Of a stretch of 51,056 bases of DNA, positions 6,475-14,820 are shown one piece after another. The position numbers and the translations under genes are program-made. The stretch is from positions 1 through 51,056 of the forward strand of contig CAZSFZ010000016.1 of NCBI GenBank assembly GCA_964606385.1. The letters are read 5' to 3'. The notes beneath the pieces were generated by a model, which was not told the DNA's origin, ran no database searches, and saw nothing but the letters and a program-made list of their open reading frames with translations. The DNA comes from Aquincolibacterium sp964606385 (GTDB lineage: Bacteria; Omnitrophota; Omnitrophia; Omnitrophales; Aquincolibacteriaceae). The stretch's first letter is position 1. Each line of letters starts with the position of its first letter.

Positions 6475-8064
6475 ATGATGAAAGTACTTGTTTCGGATTC
6501 GTTGGGCCAGGGCGGGATGGATATCCTCCGCAAAGAGAAGAATATCCAGGTCGATGAAAAGGTGGGGCTGAAACCCGAAGAACTCAAGAAGATCATCGGG
6601 GAATATGACGCCATTCTCGTGCGCAGCGCCACGAAAGTGACAGCGGAGATCATTGAGGCGGGCAAAAAGCTCCGCGTGATCGGCCGCGCCGGCGTGGGGG
6701 TGGACAACGTGGACCTTGAAGCTGCCACCAAACGCGGCATCATCGTCATGAACACGCCTGAAGGCAACACGATCTCCACCGCGGAGCTCAGTTTTTCGAT
6801 GCTCATGGCTGTCGCCCGCAACATCCCGCAGGCCGATGCCCATGTAAAAAAAGGCGAATGGAAACGGAACAAGTTCCAGGGAAGCGAATTGAACGGCAAG
6901 ACGCTCGGGATCGTCGGGTTCGGCCGTATCGGGCGCGAAGTCGCGAAACGCGGGGCCGCCTTCAACATGAAGGTGATGGTGTTCGATCCTTTTATTTCCA
7001 AGGAAGCCGTCAAGGAATGGCCGGTCGAATTCGTGGATGTTCCGACCCTTCTCAAGAATTCAGATTTCGTGACCTTTCACACGCCGCTTACGGCTGAAAC
7101 GAGGAATCTCCTCAATAAAGACACGTTCAAGCTCTGTAAAAAAGGCATGCGGATCGTCAATTGCGCCCGCGGCGGCATCGTCGATGAAGCCGCTTTGGCC
7201 GAAGCCCTCCAGAACGGGCAGATCGCCGGGGCCGCGTTCGATGTGTTCGTGAGTGAGCCGCCTCCGGCGGACCATCCGCTTCTCAAGTTGCCGCAATTCA
7301 TCTGCACGCCGCATTTGGGCGCCGTGACGGAAGAGGCGCAGGAGAACGTGGCGGTCGACGTGGCGAAACAGGCGATCGACGCGCTGAATGACCGCGCGAT
7401 CAAGAACGCTGTCAACATGCCGAACCTTGATCCGGACACGCTGAAAGGCCTGAAACCCTGGCTTGTGCTCGCGGAAAAGATCGGGATGCTTTACACGCAG
7501 CTCTTTGAAGGCAGCATCAAGAAGGTTGAGATCCGCTATGGCGGGGACCCGACCCGTTTCAAGACCGCGCCGCTTACGATCGCGATCCTGAAAGGTCTTT
7601 TGAAGCCGATCTGCGGCGATTCCGTGAATTTTGTGAACGCGCCGGCGATGGCCAAGGAACGCGGCATCAACGTTTCCGAGGGTTCGAGCACCGAAGCCGC
7701 CGATTTCGCGAACTTCATCGATGTCGAAGTGGTCCAGGGTAAGGAAACGAACCGGATCACAGGGACGCTTTTCTCGAATGAACCGCGCATTGTCCGTATC
7801 AATGAGTTCATGATCGATGTTGAGCCCAAAGGATGGGTGCTTTTCGTGAAGAACGAAGACCTTCCGGGCGTGGTCGGGACCGTCGGGACGATTCTCGGCA
7901 AGAATGAGATCAATATCGCGGAGATGTCGCTCGGACGCGTCGGAAAAGGCAAGAAGGCTTTTGCGATGACGGCCATTAATATCGATGACGCCATCCCGGA
8001 AAAAGTCGTCGCCCAGATCAAGAAGGCGAAGGCTGTTCTGGATGTCAAAGTCGTTAAACTATAG
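6475..8064 (+). CDS. serA: D-3-phosphoglycerate dehydrogenase
   Basis: A 529-residue long-form SerA, catalysing the NAD-dependent first step of serine synthesis. Order: split substrate-binding domain, Rossmann domain with GFGRIGREVAKR (about residue 148), then the catalytic Arg in NCARGGIVDEAAL, the Glu in FVSEPPP and the His in CTPHLGAVTEEAQ. An allosteric substrate-binding (ASB) domain follows, then a C-terminal ACT domain (DLPGVVGTVGTILG). The ACT domain suggests serine feedback. The ribosome-binding site AGAGGAGA lies seven bases before the ATG. A 46-base gap separates it from the aminotransferase, so the two are probably co-transcribed. Confidence 0.97.
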   Translation: MMKVLVSDSLGQGGMDILRKEKNIQVDEKVGLKPEELKKIIGEYDAILVRSATKVTAEIIEAGKKLRVIGRAGVGVDNVDLEAATKRGIIVMNTPEGNTISTAELSFSMLMAVARNIPQADAHVKKGEWKRNKFQGSELNGKTLGIVGFGRIGREVAKRGAAFNMKVMVFDPFISKEAVKEWPVEFVDVPTLLKNSDFVTFHTPLTAETRNLLNKDTFKLCKKGMRIVNCARGGIVDEAALAEALQNGQIAGAAFDVFVSEPPPADHPLLKLPQFICTPHLGAVTEEAQENVAVDVAKQAIDALNDRAIKNAVNMPNLDPDTLKGLKPWLVLAEKIGMLYTQLFEGSIKKVEIRYGGDPTRFKTAPLTIAILKGLLKPICGDSVNFVNAPAMAKERGINVSEGSSTEAADFANFIDVEVVQGKETNRITGTLFSNEPRIVRINEFMIDVEPKGWVLFVKNEDLPGVVGTVGTILGKNEINIAEMSLGRVGKGKKAFAMTAINIDDAIPEKVVAQIKKAKAVLDVKVVKL

Positions 8065-8079
8065 AAAGAGAAAAAATGA

Positions 8080-8177
8080 ACCCCGTTAGATCCATCCGGA
8101 CGGGACCATGTTTTAAACGTTTTATCTAAAAAAGTCTGACACATTCAAGATTTTCTAAAGAAAGGATTTAACGGGGT
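8080..8177. repeat. palindromic element between serA and purA
   Basis: Perfect 9-bp terminal inverted repeats, ACCCCGTTA (8080-8088) and TAACGGGGT (8169-8177), enclose about 80 bases. The right arm runs into the GTG start codon of purA (8176-8178). A 17-codon frame at 8076-8129 is probably fortuitous. It could be a miniature mobile palindrome or a translation-control stem. Confidence 0.55.
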
Positions 8178-9450
8178 GAACAGGATTTTGATCGGCGCCC
8201 AGTGGGGCGATGAAGGCAAGGGCAAGGTCATTGATATCCTTGCAGCGAAAAGCGATATCGTGGTCCGTTTTCAGGGCGGGCCGAACGCGGGGCATACCGT
8301 CAAGGTCCACGGCCGCAAATTCGTGCTTCACCTGATCCCTTCCGGCGTGCTTTATCCCGGCAAGGTGTGCGTGATCGGGAACGGCGTGGTGATCGATCCC
8401 GACTCCCTGTTCGCCGAGATCGACATGCTGGAAAAAGAAAAGATCAATGTCCGGGGCCGTCTCCTGATCTCCGACCAAGCCCATCTCATCTTCCCGTATC
8501 ACAAAGTGATGGACCGGCTTCGTGAAGAAAGTTTGAAAAAGGGAAAAGCGATCGGCACCACGAAGCGCGGCATCGGTCCTTGTTATGCCGACAAGATGGC
8601 CCGTATCGGTATCCGGATCTGTGAACTCAGATCGCTTGCGTACCTTGAAAAGCGGCTCGCGGATATCGTCGCGGAACGCAATCAGTTCCTAACCAAGATC
8701 TACAAAGCGAAACCCATTTCGTTCCGTGAAACGCTGGCCTACTGCAAGCGGATCCGTCCCAAGCTTTTGGCCCTTGCCGTTGATACGCCGAAGTATCTTT
8801 ATGATGCTTCCAAAGCCGGAAAAAATATTTTATTCGAGGGTGCCCAAGGGACCCTGTTGGACGTGGATCACGGGACGTATCCTTTCGTGACCTCTTCCAA
8901 CGCGACCGTGGGCGGCGCTATCACCGGTACCGGGATCGCGCCGACCTTTATCGACCGGATCATCGGCGTGGTGAAAGCCTATACGACCCGGGTGGGCGAG
9001 GGCCCGTTCCCGACGCAGTTCCCGCCGAAACTCTTGAGCTATGTCCAGAACAAAGGCGAAGAATTCGGTGCTACGACCGGACGGCCGCGCCGTTGCGGCT
9101 GGTTCGATGCCGTGATCGCGCGCCACGCGGTGCGGATCAACGGCCTCGACGAGATGGCCATCATGAAGCTCGACGTCCTCTCGGGGATGAAGGAACTGAA
9201 GATCGCCACGGCGTACAAGGTGAACGGCAAGCTTACAAAGGATTATCCCCACGCGGTCAATGAATTCTCCGCTGCGCAACCCGTTTATGAGACCATGCCG
9301 GGATGGGAGGAGGACATTACGCAATGCAAGAAATGGAAGGACCTTCCCGTGAACGCGCGGAAATACCTGAAAAGACTCGAACAGCTGACGGAGACGCCCA
9401 TCAAGATCGTCTCGGTCGGCAGCCAGCGGCACCAAACCATATTTCTATAA
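8176..9450 (+). CDS. purA: adenylosuccinate synthetase
   Basis: A 424-residue GTP-dependent enzyme that joins IMP and aspartate, the first committed step to AMP. The P-loop-like QWGDEGKGK, the catalytic Asp/His region, GNGVVIDP and TTKRGIGP, the EGAQGTLLD core and the C-terminal VGSQRHQTI guanine-site region are all present. The start is GTG 8176, nine bases after AAGGA, and lies inside the right arm of a palindromic repeat. In folded mRNA the start codon could be masked. It is followed by uppS after 42 bases containing a short GC-rich hairpin (9462-9478). Confidence 0.97.
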   Translation: MNRILIGAQWGDEGKGKVIDILAAKSDIVVRFQGGPNAGHTVKVHGRKFVLHLIPSGVLYPGKVCVIGNGVVIDPDSLFAEIDMLEKEKINVRGRLLISDQAHLIFPYHKVMDRLREESLKKGKAIGTTKRGIGPCYADKMARIGIRICELRSLAYLEKRLADIVAERNQFLTKIYKAKPISFRETLAYCKRIRPKLLALAVDTPKYLYDASKAGKNILFEGAQGTLLDVDHGTYPFVTSSNATVGGAITGTGIAPTFIDRIIGVVKAYTTRVGEGPFPTQFPPKLLSYVQNKGEEFGATTGRPRRCGWFDAVIARHAVRINGLDEMAIMKLDVLSGMKELKIATAYKVNGKLTKDYPHAVNEFSAAQPVYETMPGWEEDITQCKKWKDLPVNARKYLKRLEQLTETPIKIVSVGSQRHQTIFL

Positions 9451-9492
9451 AGGACCCCGGACGCGCCCTGGCGGCGCGAACGGTACCGGAAC

Positions 9493-10221
9493 ATGGTTAA
9501 CGAAATCCCCAAGCATGTCGCGATCATCATGGACGGCAATGGGCGGTGGGCCAAGAAACAGGGCCTGTTGCGCATTCAGGGCCATGAAGTCGGCGTTCAG
9601 CGCGTTGAAGAGATCATCAAGGCTGCCCAGGACAAAGGGATCCGTTACCTGACCCTCTACGCTTTTTCCAAAGAGAACTGGCGCCGTCCCAAAGAGGAAG
9701 TGGAATTCCTGATGGGGCTGTTGTCCGCTTACCTCGATAAAAAGATCCAGCTCCTGATCAAAAATAACTGCGTTTTTAATGTGATCGGAGAGATCTCGGA
9801 TCTCGCCCCGACACTGCAGAAAAAACTCACGAAGGCCATGGAAGACTCGAAACGTAATACCAGCTTGGTCGTGAGTTTTGCCCTGAGCTACTCAAGCCGC
9901 CGCGAGATCCTCCGGGCCTGTCAGAACCTCGCGGAAAAGGCGGCGCAGGGGGCGATCCGGCCTTCCGAGATCACGGAAGAACTTTTCTCCGGGAATCTTT
10001 ATACCGCGGGCATACCGGATCCCGAGCTTTTGATCCGCACGAGCGGGGAGATGAGGATCAGCAACTTTCTTCTTTGGCAGATCTCCTATGCCGAGCTTTA
10101 TGTGACGCCGAAATTCTGGCCGGAATTTACCCGGGACGAATTTGAAAAAGCCCTTGAAAATTACAAAGGTCGCGAAAGACGTTTTGGCGACACGGTCGCT
10201 GTGAAAGGAGTGCCGCAGTGA
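9493..10221 (+). CDS. uppS: undecaprenyl diphosphate synthase
   Basis: A 242-residue cis-prenyltransferase that makes the C55 lipid carrier for peptidoglycan and other envelope glycans from FPP and IPP. Conserved blocks: MDGNGRWA with the catalytic Asp, the HEVGVQR region, FSKENWRRP and RTSGEMRISNFLLWQ. The usual YGGRxEI block reads YSSRREI, a mild deviation. It is the first gene of a tight cluster, uppS-cdsA-dxr-rseP, each overlapping the next by four bases. The same gene order is widespread in Gram-negatives. Confidence 0.96.
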   Translation: MVNEIPKHVAIIMDGNGRWAKKQGLLRIQGHEVGVQRVEEIIKAAQDKGIRYLTLYAFSKENWRRPKEEVEFLMGLLSAYLDKKIQLLIKNNCVFNVIGEISDLAPTLQKKLTKAMEDSKRNTSLVVSFALSYSSRREILRACQNLAEKAAQGAIRPSEITEELFSGNLYTAGIPDPELLIRTSGEMRISNFLLWQISYAELYVTPKFWPEFTRDEFEKALENYKGRERRFGDTVAVKGVPQ

Positions 10222-11015
10222 GCCCTCTCATGAAACGTTTGGCCGTTTCCGCCGTGTTTATTTCGGTTGCCATCGCGGTGGTCTTTTATCTTCCGCACTG
10301 GTGTTTTTTTCTCGTGGTCGAAGCGTTTGTCCTCATGGGGCTGTGGGAATTTTTTTCTCTCGCGGAGCAAAAGGGGTTGCTGGTTCACCGGGGGTTCGGT
10401 CTTGTGTTCGGCGCGCTTTTGCCGTTCTCAGCTTATTTTTCGCTACAACCCACGAACCTGCTGATGGTCTGCGTGGCGCTTTTTATATTCCTGTTCAACC
10501 GAAAATCTCCGGATAAAACCATCACGAGTGTTTCCGTGAGCGTTTTCGGGATCATCTATGTCGCATGGTTCTTTTCCTACCTGATCAAGATCCGGCTGCT
10601 TCCGGACGGAGCGGCCTGGGTTTTTTACACCCTTCTTATTGTGAAATCCGGGGATGCGGCCGCCTATTTTATCGGAAAAAAATTCGGGAAAACCAAACTT
10701 CTGGAACATGTGAGCCCCAAAAAATCCATCGAAGGCGCCATCGGGCAGATGTTCGCAACGATCGCCCTTTCGGTCGGTTCCGTTTTTTATCTTCACGTGT
10801 CGCCGGTCCATTTGTTGATCCTCGGGACCGCCGTCGGAGCGTTGGCTCTTTTGGGCGATCTCGCGGAAAGCCTGATCAAGCGCGACGCGGGCGTCAAGGA
10901 TTCCGGGAATATCCCGGGTCTCGGCGGCATGCTGGACGTGATGGACAGTCTTCTCTTCACGATCCCCGTGGTTTATTTTTACCTGACCATGATCCTCGGT
11001 TTTGAAAGGCTATGA
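10218..11015 (+). CDS. cdsA: phosphatidate cytidylyltransferase
   Basis: A 265-residue polytopic inner-membrane enzyme that makes CDP-diacylglycerol, the precursor of phospholipids. About seven hydrophobic segments are visible. The C-terminal signature runs from SLIKRDAGVKD to PGLGGMLDVMDS; the common form has PGHGG and LDRxD, so His and Arg are replaced (Leu, Val). Such variants occur in some lineages. GTG 10218 overlaps the uppS stop; ATG 10230 is an alternative start. It overlaps dxr by four bases. Confidence 0.93.
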   Translation: MSPLMKRLAVSAVFISVAIAVVFYLPHWCFFLVVEAFVLMGLWEFFSLAEQKGLLVHRGFGLVFGALLPFSAYFSLQPTNLLMVCVALFIFLFNRKSPDKTITSVSVSVFGIIYVAWFFSYLIKIRLLPDGAAWVFYTLLIVKSGDAAAYFIGKKFGKTKLLEHVSPKKSIEGAIGQMFATIALSVGSVFYLHVSPVHLLILGTAVGALALLGDLAESLIKRDAGVKDSGNIPGLGGMLDVMDSLLFTIPVVYFYLTMILGFERL

Positions 11016-11923
11016 GGCAGCTTTCGATCCTCGGTTCCACCGGTTCGGTGGGCGAGAATACCCTCCGCGTGGTTCGTATCCATCCCGAGCGTTTTTCCGT
11101 TAAGGCGCTCGCGGTCAAAAAGAATTTCGAAAAACTTTACGAACAAGCCGTTGAGTTCCGTCCCAAAGTGGTCTGTATTTACGACGCGCCGGCTGCCAAG
11201 AAGGCTGCTCCGAAGTTCAAGCGGATCGGGGTCCGGATCGTGACGGGAGATGAAGGCCTGGAAGAGGTCGCGACGCTTGCGGGGGTCCAGGAAGTGATCT
11301 GCGCGATGGTGGGCGCGGCGGGCCTCAAGCCCATCTTTGCCGCGGTGCGCGCGAAGAAGACCGTNNNNNNNNNNNNNNNNNNNNNNNNNNNNNNNNNNNN
11401 NNNNNNNNNNNNNNNNNNNNNNNNNNNNNNNNNNNNNNNNNNNNNNNNNNNNNNNNNNNNNNNNCCGGCCGGGAAGATCGAGGTGCTGGTGCATCCGGAG
11501 GCGATCGTGCACGCGCTCGTGGAGTTCGTGGACGGTTCGCACCTGGCGCATTTGGGGGTGACTGACATGCGGCTTCCGATCCAGTACGCGCTCAGCTATC
11601 CCGAAAGATTGCAGGACCACTTGCCGCGTCTGGACCTGACCCAGCTGGTCGGGCTCCATTTTGAGAAACCGGACCGGAAGCGGTTCCCGTGCCTGGAACT
11701 GGGTTACACCGCGAGCAAGATCGGCGGGACCCTGCCCGCGGTCCTGAACGCGGCCAACGAGATCGCCGTGGAGGCGTTCCTTTCGGGGCGCACCGGGTTT
11801 CTCGGGATTCCGAAGATCATTGAAAAGACACTACGCGCGCACCGCATTATTTATAAACCGGTCCTGGCCGATATCTTCGCGGCGGATGCCTGGGCCCGAG
11901 AGACCGCTGAGGAACTTTTATGA
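11012..11923 (+). CDS. dxr: 1-deoxy-D-xylulose 5-phosphate reductoisomerase (interrupted by assembly gap)
   Basis: The NADPH-dependent second step of the MEP isoprenoid pathway. The N-terminal Rossmann motif LGSTGSVGENTL and the start of the dinucleotide domain are present, then 100 N. Sequence resumes at KIEVLVHPEAIVHALVEF and continues through the LPIQYALSYP and NAANE blocks. Compared with E. coli Dxr, about 130 residues between these points are missing, including the NKES region and the metal-binding acidic residues, while the N run covers only about 34 codons. The gap is a placeholder and the true gene should be about 380-390 codons. The frame surviving across it is coincidence. It overlaps cdsA and rseP by four bases each. 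Confidence 0.93.
   Translation: MRQLSILGSTGSVGENTLRVVRIHPERFSVKALAVKKNFEKLYEQAVEFRPKVVCIYDAPAAKKAAPKFKRIGVRIVTGDEGLEEVATLAGVQEVICAMVGAAGLKPIFAAVRAKKTXXXXXXXXXXXXXXXXXXXXXXXXXXXXXXXXXXPAGKIEVLVHPEAIVHALVEFVDGSHLAHLGVTDMRLPIQYALSYPERLQDHLPRLDLTQLVGLHFEKPDRKRFPCLELGYTASKIGGTLPAVLNAANEIAVEAFLSGRTGFLGIPKIIEKTLRAHRIIYKPVLADIFAADAWARETAEELL
11365..11464. other. assembly gap (100 N) inside dxr
   Basis: Exactly 100 ambiguous bases, a conventional scaffold spacer. Comparison with the family suggests the real missing sequence is nearer 390 bases. Confidence 0.97.
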
Positions 11924-13038
11924 GCTCTTTGATCGCCCTTTTGCCCGCGCTGATCGTTTTCGGTATTCTTATCATCGTGCACGAATTCGGACATTTTTTT
12001 GCCTGCCGCCTTTCCAAAGTCCGTGTCGAGAAATTCTCGATCGGGTTCGGGCCGGAACTTTTCTATTGGCAATCCGGTGAAACGCGTTTCTCCATTTCGC
12101 TTTTTCCGTTGGGCGGTTTTGTAAGCCCCGCGGGCGAAGAAGCCTCCAAGGTCGGCCCGGAAGGGCCGAAGCCCGGCGATTTTCTCGCGGCTTCCGTCGG
12201 TTCGAGGATCTTCATCGTGATCTCGGGAGTGGCGATGAATTACATCCTCGCCTTTTTCGTGTTCTGGGCGGTTTTTATGATCGGCCGGCCGATGCCGGGG
12301 ACGGTGGTCGGAGGTTTCGTTAAAGGTTATCCGGCCGAGGCAAGCCTTCTTAAGGCCAATGACAAGATCCTGAAAGTGGATGACCAGGCCGTGGCCAACT
12401 GGCAGGACATTCTCAGAAAATTCGATGAATCATCGGGCGCCATGATCAAGCTGGATGTCGAACGGCCGGTGGCGGGTGCGCAGCCGGAGCTTTTGATCGT
12501 CCAGATCAAACCGAAAGTCGAGGAAGCCAAGGATCTTTTCGGAAAAGCCGCGCGGATGAAGCGCGTCGGGATCACGCCCGATCAAAAAGTCTATGTTACG
12601 GAACGTTACACTCCCTTTCCGGCGCTCGCGAAAGCCTGGGAACTCGAAGTTTTTCATACGGTGCTGACGCACAAGGCCCTCTTTTACCTCGCGACGGGAC
12701 AACTTTCGCCCAAGAACCTGATGGGACCTTTGGGGATCATCCAGATCAGTGGCCAAGCGGCCCAGGCGGGGATCGCGGCGCTCCTGCAGCTTTTGGCGAT
12801 CCTGAGCGTTTCGCTCGCGGTGATCAACCTTCTGCCGCTTCCGGCGCTGGACGGCGGGCATCTGGTGTTCCTCCTGATCGAACTCGTGACGCGCCGTCGC
12901 GTGAGCCCTGTGTTGCAGGAACGGATCACGACAGCCGGGTTTTTTCTCCTCATGGCGCTTATGGTGTTCGTGCTTTATAATGACGTCGTGAACCTTTCGA
13001 TCCTCGAAAAAATACAAAACCTTTTTCATATCAAATAA
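11920..13038 (+). CDS. rseP: RseP-type site-2 zinc metalloprotease
   Basis: A 372-residue inner-membrane protease that cuts transmembrane anti-sigma factors and signal-peptide remnants. The zinc motif HEFGH is at residues 21-25 in the first membrane segment. A PDZ domain occupies about 120-200. The second conserved motif, NLLPLPALDGGH (about 302-313), supplies the third ligand, followed by the last membrane helices. The single PDZ and total length are slightly short compared with E. coli RseP (two PDZ, 450 residues). It overlaps the dxr end by four bases. Confidence 0.95.
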   Translation: MSSLIALLPALIVFGILIIVHEFGHFFACRLSKVRVEKFSIGFGPELFYWQSGETRFSISLFPLGGFVSPAGEEASKVGPEGPKPGDFLAASVGSRIFIVISGVAMNYILAFFVFWAVFMIGRPMPGTVVGGFVKGYPAEASLLKANDKILKVDDQAVANWQDILRKFDESSGAMIKLDVERPVAGAQPELLIVQIKPKVEEAKDLFGKAARMKRVGITPDQKVYVTERYTPFPALAKAWELEVFHTVLTHKALFYLATGQLSPKNLMGPLGIIQISGQAAQAGIAALLQLLAILSVSLAVINLLPLPALDGGHLVFLLIELVTRRRVSPVLQERITTAGFFLLMALMVFVLYNDVVNLSILEKIQNLFHIK

Positions 13039-13053
13039 GCGAAGGATGATCCC

Positions 13054-14736
13054 ATGCGCTGGACACAGACCCTGATCCCGAGTCTCCGCAACATCCCCAA
13101 AGACGCCGAAGCCATCAGCCACCAGCTCGCACTGCGCGCCGGGTTGATCCGCCAGCTCTCATCCGGGGTTTACAGTTACCTTCCGCTTGGTTTCCGGGTG
13201 CTTCTGAAGATCATCGGGATCATCCGGGAAGAGATGAATCGCGCGGGCGCCTCTGAAGTCTTGATGCCGGCCCTCCATCCCGCCGAGATCTGGAAAAAAT
13301 CAGGGCGTTATGAGACCCTGGGGGATGACAAGCTCGCGTTCAAGAACCGCGCGGGCCATGAATTCGTGCTCGGGCCGACCCATGAAGAGATCATCACCGA
13401 TCTTGTGGGCACGAACATCAAATCCTTCCGCGACCTTCCGCTGAATCTTTATCAGATCCAGAATAAATTCCGCGATGAGGCCCGCCCGCGTTTCGGGGTG
13501 ATCCGCACCAAAGAATTCATCATGAAGGATGCTTACAGCTTCGACGTGGATGAAAAGGGGCTGGATGTGAATTACCAGAAAATGTCCGAGGCTTATCACC
13601 GGATCTTCACCCGCTGTGGTCTGAAGTTCCAGGTCGTGAACGCGGACACCGGCATGATGGGCGGCAAGATGAGCCAGGAATTCATGGTGATCTGCCCTTA
13701 CGGCGAGGACCGGGTCGCGAGTTCCGAGGATGGTTATCTCGCGAGCCAGGACATCGCCATGCGCGGCGATCCGAACCTAAAAACGCCCGCGCCGAAGATC
13801 TCGAAGCCGGAGGCTTTTGACACGCCGAACCTCCGGACGATCGAGGAGATCTCTCATAAATACAAGGTCGAGCCGCACCATATGATCAAGACGCTCATTT
13901 TTATGGCGGACGGAAAGCCCGTCGCGGCTCTTGTGACCGGAGACAGCGAAGTGAATGAAGGAAAACTCCGGAAACTGATCGGGGCGAAAGAGCTCCGGCA
14001 GGCGGACGGGCATGAGATCCTGGAAGCGACGGGAGCACCCGTAGGATTCGCGGGGCCGGTCGGCCTCAAGATCCCCGTTTACGCCGATTGGGATATCCTC
14101 GGCATCGCGGACGCGGTGACGGGAGCGAATCAAAAGGATAAACACATTAAGGGCGTGATGATCGGTCGCGATTTTACGCCGACAGCGACCGGCGATATCC
14201 GCTTCGTGAAGGATGGGGATCTCGCACCGGACGGGAAAAGTAAACTGGCGCTCACGACCAGCATGGAGATCGGGCATATTTTTAAGCTCGGGACCCGCTA
14301 CTCGGAGTCCATCGGGGCTTATTTCCTCGATGAAAAAGGGGAACGCAAGCCCGCGATCATGGGCTGCTACGGGATCGGCGTGAACCGTATTCTCGCCGCC
14401 GCGATCGAACAGCACCACGATCTCAAAGGCATCCAGTGGCCCGAGGCGATCGCGCCGTTCGCAGTCGAGGTTATCACCGTCAATCATGCCGACGAAAAAG
14501 TCCGTTCTGCCGCCGAAAAGATTTACGAAGATCTCACGAAGGCCGGTAAAGACGTTCTGTTCGATGACCGCGACGAACGCGCGGGGGTCAAATTCAACGA
14601 CGCGGACCTTGTGGGCATTCCGGTCCAGATCGTGGTCGGGGAGCGCAGCCTCAAGGAAGGTAAAGTTGAGGTCAAGAACCGCCGGACCGGCGAAACCAAA
14701 CTGATCGAACTGCATTCGATAGTTTCTTCTTTCTGA
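13054..14736 (+). CDS. proS: prolyl-tRNA synthetase (bacterial type)
   Basis: A 560-residue class II synthetase. Motif 1 lies near residues 60-75, motif 2 is FRDEARPRFGVIRTKEFIMKD and motif 3 is GCYGIGVNRILAA. An INS editing domain that clears Ala-tRNA-Pro lies between motifs 2 and 3 (about residues 225-400), followed by the anticodon-binding domain. A GAAGGA ribosome-binding site lies about eight bases before ATG 13054. It ends the uppS-to-proS cluster and is followed at once by an octamer palindrome. Confidence 0.97.
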   Translation: MRWTQTLIPSLRNIPKDAEAISHQLALRAGLIRQLSSGVYSYLPLGFRVLLKIIGIIREEMNRAGASEVLMPALHPAEIWKKSGRYETLGDDKLAFKNRAGHEFVLGPTHEEIITDLVGTNIKSFRDLPLNLYQIQNKFRDEARPRFGVIRTKEFIMKDAYSFDVDEKGLDVNYQKMSEAYHRIFTRCGLKFQVVNADTGMMGGKMSQEFMVICPYGEDRVASSEDGYLASQDIAMRGDPNLKTPAPKISKPEAFDTPNLRTIEEISHKYKVEPHHMIKTLIFMADGKPVAALVTGDSEVNEGKLRKLIGAKELRQADGHEILEATGAPVGFAGPVGLKIPVYADWDILGIADAVTGANQKDKHIKGVMIGRDFTPTATGDIRFVKDGDLAPDGKSKLALTTSMEIGHIFKLGTRYSESIGAYFLDEKGERKPAIMGCYGIGVNRILAAAIEQHHDLKGIQWPEAIAPFAVEVITVNHADEKVRSAAEKIYEDLTKAGKDVLFDDRDERAGVKFNDADLVGIPVQIVVGERSLKEGKVEVKNRRTGETKLIELHSIVSSF

Positions 14737-14740
14737 TTGG

Positions 14741-14820
14741 AAAGTGTCACAGTATCAAAGTATCAAGGTGTCAAAGTGTCAAAACTTTGATACGCTGACA
14801 CTCTGATACATTGACACTTT
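14741..14820. repeat. octamer-built palindromic repeat between proS and dinB
   Basis: Two 36-base arms (14741-14776 and 14785-14820) are inverted copies with about 29 of 36 positions pairing. The outer nine are perfect (AAAGTGTCA/TGACACTTT) and the loop is 8 nt. Each arm is itself a run of 8-base units of the type AAGTRTCA. The right arm ends on the base before the dinB ATG. Confidence 0.75.

Noticed and set aside
8076..8129. 17-codon frame between serA and purA
   Set aside because: It is made of the left arm and inner part of a palindromic element and has no convincing ribosome-binding site.
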